DNA of 64,000 bases, from positions 37,239,129 through 37,303,128 of the forward strand of contig CM067315.1 in NCBI GenBank assembly GCA_034231615.1, read 5' to 3'. The notes beneath the pieces were generated by a model. It did not search any database. It saw only the letters and a program-made list of their open reading frames with translations, and was not told the DNA's origin. Both the position numbers and the translations under genes were made by a program. Each line of letters begins with the position of its first letter. The first letter of the stretch is position 1. This document shows, piece after piece, positions 25,901 through 30,278 of this stretch. Origin of the DNA: Meghimatium bilineatum (taxonomy: Eukaryota > Mollusca > Gastropoda > Stylommatophora > Philomycidae).

Positions 25901-26876
25901 CATGGTTTGCGGAGAATTTATCCGGTGAATAAGGTAAGTGCTTCATTTTACCCATTTCACACTGTTTACATTTTTAATTAGGCGACTGCAGATTTCCGCT
26001 AGTGAAATCTCTGCTCAAATCGATCAAATCTTTAAAAAAAAAAATGTCCGCCACGCACAAAATTGCTTGCCGTTCGTTGGGTGTGTGACGTCATTGCACG
26101 CGGGATTTGATTGGTTGCCGGATTTTCTAGCGGAACTCAATGACGTCGCTTGTTTAAAAATGTCAACAGTGTTCTATTTTTAGCGCGGTGACCGTAGATA
26201 CGAAGATTATACCCCTATTTTATATAAAACTACCATAGGACAATTTGGTTTAACTAGCAGAACTTATATTTAAAAATAAAAACAAGATCCATAACCCGTC
26301 ATTGTGCCACATTGGAGACAACAGCACCAAAAGTCATTTAAACCTAAGGATTAGGATGCGACAGAGACGTTTATTAATTTTGGAAAGAAAGTTTTAGAAA
26401 GATGGTACCTAGCCCTACTAAACTAAGTGAATGAAAAAGTAATATGTTACGGCACGGCAATTTTAGTACCGTATAATTTAGTGAAACTATGTCTTAAATA
26501 GTGGGAAAGAAATAAATAGGACCCACCAGACCAGTATATATATTATTTATATTCATAAAGATCTTAGGCCTATGCTTACTAAACTTACTGTGTGTTCTCC
26601 AGGGGCATACTGCTTAAATGTTGTGGATGTTGAAATTGGCGGAATCACTGCCATGGAGTTCCATTGTTCCGGCGCCTGTCCTTCGTGAATAACATCGGTC
26701 GCGAAATGTGGATATGGTTTAAACTTTTCCATTTCTGTTAACTTGGCGGCTGTCTGGAGATAGGATGGCTTCTTTAATTTAAGGGATGTTGTACCAAATG
26801 AAACTGCAACGTCATGCTGTAGTAAGTGCCTCAAGCGACACACCACAGTTCGTACTGAGGACACGCGGAAATTCAT
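1133..26876 (-). CDS. CTH: cystathionine gamma-lyase gene, 11 coding exons
   Basis: PLP-dependent enzyme of cytosolic transsulfuration: cleaves cystathionine to cysteine, 2-oxobutyrate and ammonia, and makes H2S. Exons in coding order: 26876-26589, 22549-22468, 18708-18613, 17992-17883, 16621-16475, 15834-15777, 14680-14603, 8941-8789, 6147-6026, 5246-5194, 1328-1175. All have AG/GT borders and matching phases, giving 447 codons. Visible: substrate/phosphate site EYSRSGNP (Y100, R102), ASGLAA, DDVYGGTNR (Y154, R159), VVDNTF (D232), SLSKYMNG with the PLP lysine K257, and TLAESLGG (E384). These match human CSE Y60, R62, Y114, R119, D187, K212 and E339 by family knowledge. The N-terminus is about 40 residues longer than human (405 aa); Met49 would give a human-like start. 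After K447 the frame either reads 13 more codons to a stop ending at 1133, or splices at GTATAT to an unseen exon. Introns make up about 95% of the locus. Confidence 0.96.
1175..1328 (-). CDS. CTH: CTH exon 11
   Basis: Codes residues 397-447: [30 protein letters not shown], then [14 protein letters not shown]. The body is clearly the conserved C-terminus. Possible donor AAG/GTATAT at 1174. If unspliced, the frame runs 13 codons further to a stop ending at 1133. No AATAAA was found on this strand just below it. Confidence 0.92.
1416..1521. repeat. 27-bp minisatellite, ~4 copies
   Basis: Unit core AAAACTGTATAACAATAGTA; spacing of TAAAACTG is exactly 27. It lies in CTH intron 10. Confidence 0.9.
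1588..2205 (-). mobile_element. L-C LINE, 3' part of reverse-transcriptase ORF
   Basis: On the minus strand: [31 protein letters not shown], then [17 protein letters not shown], followed by the 3' UTR and a TCTATC-type tail. Frameshifted and 5'-truncated. The best-preserved L-C 3' end in the window. Confidence 0.8.
2206..2640. other. CTH intron 10, no recognisable feature
   Basis: AT-rich and non-coding; nothing repeated elsewhere in the window was noticed. Confidence 0.4.
2641..2862. repeat. 37-bp minisatellite, 6 copies
   Basis: Nearly identical units. Each contains TGACAGTCTGTCA, an odd-centred perfect palindrome. Confidence 0.95.
3205..4200 (+). mobile_element. L-A LINE fragments (RTE-like)
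   Basis: First a short GGKKKCF..LNRPRY piece (about 3210-3300). Then a longer 3' RT stretch: [38 protein letters not shown], then [12 protein letters not shown] and YGELLEE. These match the common RTE-type C-terminal reading ([19 protein letters not shown], MRWAGHVxRM). Broken by frameshifts; order is rearranged. Confidence 0.8.
4230..4659. repeat. 36-bp minisatellite, 12 copies
   Basis: Unit ACATGTCCCAAATATGGCAG plus 16 bp. Copies are essentially identical. Because 36 is divisible by 3, it stays open in several frames on both strands. It begins where the L-A fragment ends. Confidence 0.97.
4700..5030 (-). mobile_element. L-B LINE 3' end
   Basis: Minus frame: [35 protein letters not shown], then [12 protein letters not shown] and TTFWKEYVT before a stop. 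Typical C-terminal tail of a non-LTR reverse-transcriptase polyprotein. It also matches pieces near 7.4, 9.6, 23.2, 45.5, 52.5, 53.5 and 62.8 kb. Confidence 0.85.
5194..5246 (-). CDS. CTH: CTH exon 10
   Basis: Codes residues 379-395, [17 protein letters not shown]. The glutamate of AESLGG (E384; human E339) is the residue known to tune reaction specificity in CSE. Ends in a split proline codon before GTAAGT. Confidence 0.97.
5247..5556. other. CTH intron 9 spacer
   Basis: Only a short duplication of AATAACTTGATAGTAATAT near 5400-5445; otherwise nothing. Confidence 0.5.
5557..5980. repeat. 28-bp (with 30-bp variant) minisatellite, ~15 copies
   Basis: Units carry TGTGTCTATAGACACA or its TCCATAG variant; the first is a perfect 16-bp palindrome. 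Mixed unit types alternate irregularly. Confidence 0.95.
6026..6147 (-). CDS. CTH: CTH exon 9
   Basis: Codes residues 338-378: [27 protein letters not shown], then FLKSVK. It belongs to the small C-terminal domain. The 28-bp minisatellite begins 46 bp past the donor. Confidence 0.97.
6238..6311. repeat. short duplication with palindrome
   Basis: Two copies of a ~34-bp unit, each with the perfect palindrome ACAAACTAGTTTGT. Confidence 0.8.
6420..6612 (-). mobile_element. tRNA-derived SINE (type T1)
   Basis: Minus strand: A-box-like TGGCGAAGTTGTCAAACC, then B-box-like GCGGGTTTGAAACCCGC, followed by a body with TTTTTCGGAGATCACTGGAG and GAAGCTACGTGCTATAAG. No matching acceptor stem, so not a tRNA gene. 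The body is homologous to the SINE at 54088-54200. Confidence 0.7.
6613..7010. other. CTH intron 8, no recognisable feature
   Basis: AT-rich sequence without repeats shared in the window. Confidence 0.4.
7011..7176 (-). mobile_element. SINE-like repeat S-A
   Basis: Reverse-oriented copy: TCTTCTTCTTCAGCGTTCAT start, then CTCCCACTGGATCTCTC, GATTTCCAGCAGGATG and GCGCCAATGGCC. One of the least diverged copies. Confidence 0.85.
7200..7262. repeat. short dispersed repeat fragment
   Basis: ATATGGGAATGTTCCCA then GTTTCTAATCAAGAA match the reverse complement of part of 18235-18370. Confidence 0.5.
7340..7720 (-). mobile_element. L-B LINE 3' end
   Basis: Minus frame: [35 protein letters not shown], then [11 protein letters not shown] and [11 protein letters not shown] diverged relative of the FWKEYVT group. 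Confidence 0.75.
7871..8075. repeat. 18-bp minisatellite, ~11 copies
   Basis: Unit AATAATAATCTATTACTG; minus frame reads repeating SVIDYY. Confidence 0.95.
8320..8600 (-). mobile_element. L-A LINE C-terminus with C2H2 finger (degraded)
   Basis: Same layout as the better copy at 23.8-24.2 kb: finger remnant (CSECEI-like), then [16 protein letters not shown] region and a TTGTGCAAG block. Stops present. Confidence 0.65.
8789..8941 (-). CDS. CTH: CTH exon 8
   Basis: Codes residues 287-337: [30 protein letters not shown], then AVEKVVHP. This matches the human [16 protein letters not shown] segment almost word for word. Acceptor AAAG, donor GTAATT. Confidence 0.97.
8942..9540. other. CTH intron 7, start
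   Basis: Holds a ~50-bp duplication (ATACATTATATAAACAAG, 8959-9060). It also holds a TTGAAAAAGACCATAAGG block near 9345 that is related to the AAGGCCTTT hairpin motif found at 16.8 and 29.86 kb. Confidence 0.5.
9541..9785 (+). mobile_element. L-B LINE 3' end
   Basis: Plus frame: [18 protein letters not shown], then [32 protein letters not shown] and a stop. One of the better-preserved L-B tails. The 45-bp array begins 70 bp after it. Confidence 0.85.
9854..12328. repeat. 45-bp satellite array, 55 copies, splice-signal-like unit
   Basis: 2475 bp divides into exactly 55 units. Each plus-strand unit reads GTTTTCTAA/GTAAGTATT then TTTATTCCCTACAG/GT, i.e. a strong donor followed 36 nt later by a pyrimidine-rich acceptor. 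The same unit on the CTH sense (minus) strand contains AATAAA. Units are near-identical; only the first, third and last differ visibly (GATTTTAATG). The array sits in CTH intron 7. No protein frame. Confidence 0.98.
12398..12505 (-). mobile_element. tRNA-like SINE fragment
   Basis: Minus strand: TTGCAAGGCGAGTTGGTGCC, then CCTGGTTCAATTCCCG, which is a B-box-like GGTTCAATTCC. Flanks give no tRNA stem. Confidence 0.5.
12525..13080 (+). mobile_element. L-D LINE RNase H region and 3' end
   Basis: Plus frames: [16 protein letters not shown] start, [38 protein letters not shown], then [20 protein letters not shown] and [28 protein letters not shown](Q)LAKEG is the classic RNase H segment of I/Jockey-type LINEs. 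Broken by stops. Confidence 0.85.
13215..13445 (-). mobile_element. L-F LINE 3' end
   Basis: Minus frame: [36 protein letters not shown], then RTLYVYASN. Same family as 19600-19790. Confidence 0.7.
13446..13800. other. CTH intron 7, no recognisable feature
   Basis: No shared repeat or frame seen. Confidence 0.4.
13801..14260 (+). mobile_element. L-A LINE RT tail
   Basis: [34 protein letters not shown], then [15 protein letters not shown]. It matches TLLYACETWTVY, CLRKLLKIRWQDKIPDTEVL and MQSVYTLL of the RTE-like family, with frameshifts. Confidence 0.75.
14276..14466. repeat. two short tandem duplications
   Basis: About 3 copies of CCTCAAGACCAACTACATT, then 2 copies of a ~50-bp unit containing CACCCATCTGAAGACTC. 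Confidence 0.8.
14603..14680 (-). CDS. CTH: CTH exon 7
   Basis: Codes residues 261-286, starting [15 protein letters not shown]. It completes the PROSITE-type signature begun in exon 6 and leads into the C-terminal domain. Donor GTATGT. Intron 7 downstream carries the 45-bp array. Confidence 0.96.
14687..14910. repeat. 56-bp minisatellite, 4 copies
   Basis: ACAATGTGATACAAATATGA recurs at exact 56-bp spacing, starting 7 bp upstream (CTH sense) of exon 7, in intron 6. Confidence 0.95.
14911..15348. other. CTH intron 6, no recognisable feature
   Basis: No repeat shared elsewhere was noticed. Confidence 0.4.
15349..15497. repeat. 32-bp minisatellite, ~4.6 copies
   Basis: CAGTATATATCAGTAAGTGA core; one unit carries a TATACGATCAG variant. 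Confidence 0.92.
15777..15834 (-). CDS. CTH: CTH exon 6 (PLP lysine)
   Basis: Codes residues 242-260, [20 protein letters not shown]257 is the Schiff-base lysine; S254 and S256 match the phosphate-binding S/T residues of the human SATK motif. The split codon continues as GHSDV in exon 7. Confidence 0.97.
15900..16165 (-). mobile_element. SINE-like repeat S-B
   Basis: Diverged copy: TCTCAAACTCCTGCTG, GTCATGGTTTACAGC, TTCAGCATGGCTTTATGTCA and CACCTCTTACGATAT, in family order. Confidence 0.7.
16183..16380 (-). mobile_element. SINE-like repeat S-A with internal duplication
   Basis: Contains ATTCTCAAACTCCCACTGGA twice in tandem (about 45-bp step), then the normal CAGCTAGATTTCCAGCAGG and GCTAATGGCCAG parts. 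Directly follows an S-B copy. Confidence 0.85.
16475..16621 (-). CDS. CTH: CTH exon 5
   Basis: Codes residues 193-241: [13 protein letters not shown], then [20 protein letters not shown] and VDNTF are signature segments of the Cys/Met-metabolism PLP family; D232 pairs with the pyridine nitrogen. It is about 5 residues longer than human between the two motifs. Confidence 0.97.
16622..17615. other. CTH intron 4
   Basis: Mostly unrecognised. Near 16745-16850 there is a TGTGTTGTGATTATTTC, CGTATCTTGATAAAGG block that matches the reverse complement of 29850-29935, probably a retroelement UTR remnant. Confidence 0.5.
17620..17858. repeat. 39-bp minisatellite, 6 copies
   Basis: TGACAAATACTGGAACATGA core at exact 39-bp spacing. 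It stays open in two minus frames only because 39 is divisible by 3. Confidence 0.95.
17883..17992 (-). CDS. CTH: CTH exon 4
   Basis: Codes residues 156-192, from [13 protein letters not shown] to QLKPTTK. It carries the arginine of GGTNR (human R119 equivalent). Donor GTAAGC, phase 0. A 39-bp minisatellite ends 25 bp beyond the donor, inside intron 4. Confidence 0.97.
17993..18612. other. CTH intron 3
   Basis: Contains a dispersed repeat fragment (18235-18370: TTGATTAGAAACTAG, GGGCATTCCCATAAG) related to 7200-7262. The rest is unrecognised. Confidence 0.45.
18613..18708 (-). CDS. CTH: CTH exon 3
   Basis: Codes residues 124-155: LCFASGLAA, then the [14 protein letters not shown] strand and loop. 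ASGLAA is the PLP-phosphate loop; the tyrosine of VYG stacks on the PLP ring in the family. Both borders split glycine codons. Confidence 0.97.
19032..19180. repeat. 18-bp minisatellite, ~8 copies
   Basis: CATCAGTATATGTTTTAT units with TGTGTT variants. Confidence 0.95.
19455..19575 (-). mobile_element. tRNA-derived SINE (type T2)
   Basis: Minus strand: CAGCGTGGTACAGAGCACG (A-box region) then TACCGGATTCGATTCACG (B box GGATTCGATTC) at tRNA spacing. No 3' acceptor pairing or CCA-site context, so SINE rather than gene. Confidence 0.7.
19590..19800 (-). mobile_element. L-F LINE 3' end
   Basis: Aligns by eye with 13215-13445 (TTTCTATCTTCAA, CAGTCCTTGATG, CTCTGCTTCTTCCAC). Coding sense is broken. 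Confidence 0.65.
19867..19922. repeat. (TA)n microsatellite
   Basis: Uninterrupted TA dinucleotides followed by TTATATACAC variants. Confidence 0.97.
20230..20610 (-). mobile_element. L-C LINE RT fragment
   Basis: Minus pieces: [16 protein letters not shown] and the [12 protein letters not shown] region. Corresponds to the QQFKYLG to CYQCHNW part of the family. Heavily decayed. The 54-bp array starts about 110 bp on. Confidence 0.6.
20724..22127. repeat. 54-bp satellite array, 26 copies
   Basis: 1404 bp equals 26 x 54. Unit begins GATGTCAATTCTGAGCATAG. A GACGTC/GATGTC polymorphism (AatII-like palindrome when C) recurs through the array, giving mixed unit types. Located in CTH intron 2. Confidence 0.98.
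22128..22467. other. CTH intron 2, near exon 2
   Basis: AT-rich; nothing recognised. Confidence 0.4.
22468..22549 (-). CDS. CTH: CTH exon 2
   Basis: Codes residues 97-123, starting [16 protein letters not shown] holds the tyrosine and arginine that bind the PLP phosphate of the neighbouring subunit in this family. Acceptor CCAG; donor GTGAGT after the first base of a split glycine codon. Confidence 0.96.
22550..23115. other. CTH intron 1, no recognisable feature
   Basis: No shared repeats or frames noticed. Confidence 0.4.
23116..23425 (-). mobile_element. L-B LINE 3' end (decayed)
   Basis: Minus pieces [12 protein letters not shown] and NIKDNLNIQ; position and order match the L-B tail. 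Stops and shifts throughout. Confidence 0.55.
23487..23815 (-). mobile_element. L-D LINE reverse-transcriptase palm (YADD)
   Basis: Minus frame: [17 protein letters not shown], then [17 protein letters not shown] and [16 protein letters not shown] is the catalytic metal-binding motif of reverse transcriptases. Order and spacing fit I/Jockey-type LINEs. Open over about 100 codons but lacks the fingers and thumb. Confidence 0.85.
23816..24235 (-). mobile_element. L-A LINE C-terminus with C2H2 zinc finger
   Basis: Minus frame: [20 protein letters not shown], then [12 protein letters not shown] and [21 protein letters not shown] CxxC plus RIGL.(S)H finger is the known C-terminal tail of a widespread RTE-like LINE, so this is not a host transcription factor. 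The second histidine context is degraded. Confidence 0.8.
24490..24845 (-). mobile_element. L-A LINE C-terminus, second finger copy
   Basis: Minus frame: [20 protein letters not shown] with canonical CxxC and RIGL.SH, preceded by decayed coding sequence. Different subfamily from the neighbour at 23.8-24.2 kb. Confidence 0.75.
24846..25331. other. CTH intron 1, no clear feature
   Basis: One GGTGGCGGGGAATGCGCAG stretch weakly resembles the unclassified repeat at 31.13-31.33 kb; otherwise nothing. Confidence 0.4.
25600..25690. repeat. tandem G/C-run hairpins
   Basis: Two copies of a ~70-bp unit, each with TGAGGGGGGTCTCCCCCCTCA, a near-perfect palindrome preceded by GGGGGGGTT. Confidence 0.9.
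26086..26093. promoter_or_regulatory. CRE-type palindrome
   Basis: TGACGTCA; a second near match TGACGTCG lies at 26141. Within the GC-rich segment downstream of CTH exon 1. Function not shown. Confidence 0.35.
26208..26588. other. CTH intron 1, next to exon 1
   Basis: No repeats or frames noticed. Confidence 0.4.
26589..26876 (-). CDS. CTH: CTH exon 1
   Basis: Codes residues 1-96 and ends APGEHT before a GTAAGT donor. Residues 50-96 align with the conserved start of the enzyme ([11 protein letters not shown], then [14 protein letters not shown]). Residues 1-48 are an extra arginine-rich segment with a single acidic residue, resembling a mitochondrial presequence. Met49 is the alternative start and would restore the usual length. 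Confidence 0.95.
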
Positions 26877-27023
26877 GGATTGGCTCCCTTCATCTATAGA
26901 ATAATTAACTTATAAACAGAAGAGACACGCCTTTTTTGGCTATTGCGCCGTATACACAAACACACACAAAAATGTCGGTTATGACAACTGTCGGTTACGA
27001 GAAAAATCTACGACATATGGTAT

Positions 27024-27186
27024 TCTTATTCTTACTCAGCGTTCATTCTCAAACTCCCACTGGATCTCTCTTTTAGCAGGACAATGGTCCAACTAGATTT
27101 CCAGCAGGATGTAGTCCAGAAAATGGAAATGCGTTGTATCGCCGTTTTATTTGCGTCAATGGTCCGACACATCCATTTTCGGCAGT
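27024..27186 (-). mobile_element. SINE-like repeat S-A upstream of CTH
   Basis: Full-length copy about 150 bp upstream of the CTH start codon: TCAGCGTTCATTCTCAAAC, GATTTCCAGCAGGATG, GTCAATGGTCCG. Confidence 0.85.
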
Positions 27187-28049
27187 ATTATATGGTATTA
27201 CTTGCATATTACATCCCTCTTCATTGTTCTCCTGTCGGAGTCATATACTGATTTGGATTTATTCACTGAACTGTAACTGTGGTCAACAGTGTGTCTTATA
27301 TAAATAAATTACCGTCATCTTAAATTTGACCGCAATACTTCATCATCATCATATAACCATACCAAGATGTGACAAAGATCACGTGATGGACACGAGAAAA
27401 TTGAAAGTGGATAAAGAATAACGACCAAAGTTAGAATATAAAAAGACCACCACCAGAAAGGGCAATAAAGAATAATTGCACTTCTGGCAGTCCAAGTAGA
27501 TTCGAGGGGGTAGGTACCACGAAGTAAGTAGAAAGGACCTAATGGGGATCAAAGTGACCCAGAGAGTAGGATCGGATAGGAAGAAGGAAGAGTGCGAGCA
27601 TATTGAAAGATGCAGATATCACTATTGAGTCAACAAATCAACTATGACGCGACTTGGATACATAAACGAATTAGTATGTTAGTGAACGAACAGTCATAAG
27701 GAAGGGACGTAAGGAAGAGGCATACGGAAGGGACAGTCGGTGGCTACAGAGGAAGAGAAAAGAGAAAACGAGAGAAGAAATATGAGGGTAGGCACAGTCA
27801 GAAACTGTTGTAGCGAACCAGCGATGGCCTACGAAATTCAACAGACATACCACAGGCGGCGGAGATGGGGAGGGAGAGACATTACTAAGTAATGGAAACC
27901 GTTCTAGACATACGTGTTATAAGCGGGCATCACTATATAGATGGCTAGGGGGTAGACGATAATAGAAAAACAATGGATGAGTGATGGAAGGGAGAAAATG
28001 AGAAGACAGAAGGGGATAGAATGTGATAGAAGGAGAAGGGAGAGTGACA
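27187..28049. other. intergenic between CTH and WDR18
   Basis: Includes weakly LINE-like pieces around 27365-27560 (KKTTTRKG, RKKEECEHIE region) that I cannot assign. CTH promoter elements would be expected here but none are clear. Confidence 0.35.
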
Positions 28050-29900
28050 TTTTGGATTAGTTTTCCATTAATTCTGCAATGGTGAAGGGTGTCTTCATGC
28101 AGGGCTCTGGATTTTGATTCTTCAGTTTTCTTTTAATTTCTTTTTTGACTTCTTTGATACGTGTATGAGAGAGTGTTGTTGTGCTTTCTTCCTTGTAGAA
28201 GTCTGCTAAAATGTTTGCTGCCATTTTCCCTGTGTGGAATTTCCCCGCTTCTTCGATGACAGTCTTTTAGTGGGAATTCTTTGTTTCTTCATTTGGAGTT
28301 CTTGTAAGGTTCCAAAGTTTGCCTGTGTCTTTTGTCATGTTTAGGCTGCTGGTCTTTTCATGCCAGCTCTTTTGAATCTCTGTTCTTTTCTGCTCATTGA
28401 ACGTGTGCTTGATTTCATTGTGTTTCTTTGTGTTTTCTGCTGTAGGGTTTTGCTCCATTGTATGTCTTGCATCATTCAGCTAGTTATGCAATTTTTCTAG
28501 AGTCTCACTCCAATAAGTCTTGTATTCTCTTCGTCTGCCCCTTGGGATTGCCTTCTGTGATGATTGTAGTATCACTTTGTTTATGAGTGAGATGTTATGG
28601 TTTATGTTGTTAGTGAGGGTGATATTCTGGCAAAGCTGGTCTGTTTGTTCCCTGAAGAGAGTCCAGTTTGCATTTTTGAAGTTCCAGCTTGGGAACATAC
28701 AATGTTGTCCTGTACTTCCTGACTTGGAGATTTGCAGGATGACTCGTACATGGTCACTTCCTCCCAGTTGACTTTCTACTGTTCTTGTAATATGTCTATC
28801 TATATCATCTGTTGTCGTGGCAAAATCTGGTGAGCTAGTTTTTTTTCCAGGCTCTGGCGTAGAATGTTGGTGTATCATCTGGCTGGTTTATTAGAATTAG
28901 TTTATTTTCCATCATCCAGTCTTCTATCTCTTCACCCCTTTGATCCCTATCGTCGTAGCCCCAGCTTAGTAGGTGGTCATTGAAGTCACCCACTATTAGG
29001 TGACTCGATTCCTCTATTTTTAGTTTACAAAGTTCCATTTTGGTGGTAGGAGGGCTGTATCAGTTTGTTATTGATATTTCTCCACCAGGCAGTAGCAATT
29101 TTACTGTTATATGATCCAGTTTTCATTCTCCGGATCTTTTTACTTCTGCTGCTGGTATTGATGTTTTTAATACATCCTTTGACTCTTTTGGGTCGATCTT
29201 GGCGGAAGGACTCATAACCTCGAATAAAGAATCTCGGTGTGTCCTTTAGGTGCGTCTCTTGTATGCACATTATGTCAATCTGTTTTTTTTCTCAGGAATT
29301 CCTGTAGCTCTGGCTTTTTGTTTCGCACTCCTTCCGCAGTCTACTGAGCAACTCTGAGGCATTTGGTTTGGTCAGTAGCACTACTCTGCTTTCCCCTGAC
29401 CTCCAGATTAGTAGAGGAACCGGTCGCTTGGGTGGGCCGTTTCGAGGCAAGGAGCCCGGTTACGCTCCTCCCCGGTTTTAGCTGATAGGAGCGACGCCAT
29501 TATGACAGGGTTGATTGTCGCATGGCCACATTTCTGTAAAGCGTGTGTGCCCTAATTTATCCCAGTATCTGCGACATCGCTGGCTAACACACTCCGTCTT
29601 CGGCAGACTGGGTTTTGATTTTTCAGTCTGGGTTGTCTCCCTTAGCCTTTCCATCTCCCGATGGTAATTGCAAGGCAGCAATTTGGGGGAAAAACCCTCC
29701 CCAAGCACGCTCCTGACTTGGAATTAATAACCCCATGCCAGCAGCATGAGCTTATAGTGGCCCATACACGCTTGAAACTGCCCGTCATTGGACACTTGGG
29801 GTATTTCAGTGGGATTTCAGCGCCGTCCCCAGGTTACAGTATACAAAACAATATCAAAGTTTCGACCAAAAGGTCTTTATCAAGATACGCAAAAAACACC
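28050..29900 (-). mobile_element. L-D LINE 5' half with APE endonuclease
   Basis: Minus strand, 5' to 3': untranslated/ORF1-end region (29900-29290; MERLRETTQTEK-like), then endonuclease pieces CIQETHLKDT, LIVGDFNDHLLSWG and SQLGGSDHVRVILQ, then linker NWTLFREQTDQLCQ and GKLWNLTRTPNEE. QETHL, GDFN and SDH are the APE-type endonuclease motifs. It stops before the reverse transcriptase. Frameshifts near 28860 and 29030 and stops mark it dead. It fills much of the CTH-WDR18 intergenic gap. Confidence 0.88.
29850..29900 (-). other. small hairpin in retroelement leader
   Basis: TTGATAAAGACC/TTTT/GGTCGAAAC forms a 4-bp stem with tetraloop. Related sequence occurs at 16800 and near 9345. The layout loosely resembles a hammerhead core but lacks CTGATGA. 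Confidence 0.45.
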
Positions 29901-29935
29901 AAAAGATGATGAATGGAAATGATCACAACACACAA

Positions 29936-30233
29936 AAGCGTCCAGCAAAAATATGGAAGTGAAATGCTGGAAGGTTTAGAAAATCAGAACATGCACTTTT
30001 AGTAATATAACTTTTGTCAAACGACGGGTCTTAACGATTATCGAAACAAAGGACACTAACAGTCTCATGGAAATAATGTAATTGTACAAGAAAATGAGTA
30101 AATGCCATTCCATTGGTAAAGACATTTCATGCACTGGACATTATATAGTCTGGGTCTATCTGTTTTTTCCCCCATGGCTATCTGGGAGTATTTCTAAAAG
30201 GTCATTGGCAACAGAGTAATTTCCCTTATCAAG
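29936..30233. promoter_or_regulatory. region upstream of WDR18
   Basis: Expected 5' UTR/promoter by position only. No TATA box or CpG island is evident; the YY1-type motif at the ATG is the only recognisable element. Confidence 0.35.
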
Positions 30234-30241
30234 ATGGCGGC
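30231..30241 (+). promoter_or_regulatory. YY1-type motif over the WDR18 start codon
   Basis: AAGATGGCGGC matches the known YY1 consensus seen at translation starts of many housekeeping and ribosome-biogenesis genes. Its ATG is the WDR18 start. Function is inferred from the motif alone. Confidence 0.55.
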
Positions 30242-30278
30242 GCCCAGCGAGAAAAGTCTTGTGAAAACATGCGAAGAG
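30234..30278 (+). CDS. WDR18: WDR18 exon 1
   Basis: Codes MAAPSEKSLVKTCEE (residues 1-15), phase 0. The donor is GAG/GTTTGT, weaker than the others. The start codon sits inside AAGATGGCGGC, a YY1-type motif common at housekeeping starts. Confidence 0.9.

Larger units (their letters stand above)
25332..26207. mobile_element. putative non-autonomous DNA transposon, GC-rich interior
   Basis: Ends form an inverted repeat: ATCCACGTATCTACAGTCA at the left and, read on the minus strand, ATCTTCGTATCTACGGTCA at the right (16 of 19 match). The interior is CpG-rich compared with neighbours: TTCGCGCGGAAA and TTCGCGCGGGAA (E2F-like), TGACGTCA (CRE), GATTGGTTG (CCAAT), plus two hairpins of G and C runs. 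No transposase frame. It could instead be an intronic promoter. Confidence 0.5.

Noticed and set aside
29850..29900. Hammerhead ribozyme
   Set aside because: The TTGATAA...GAAAC layout lacks the invariant CTGATGA and no stems I/III were evident; kept only as a hairpin observation.
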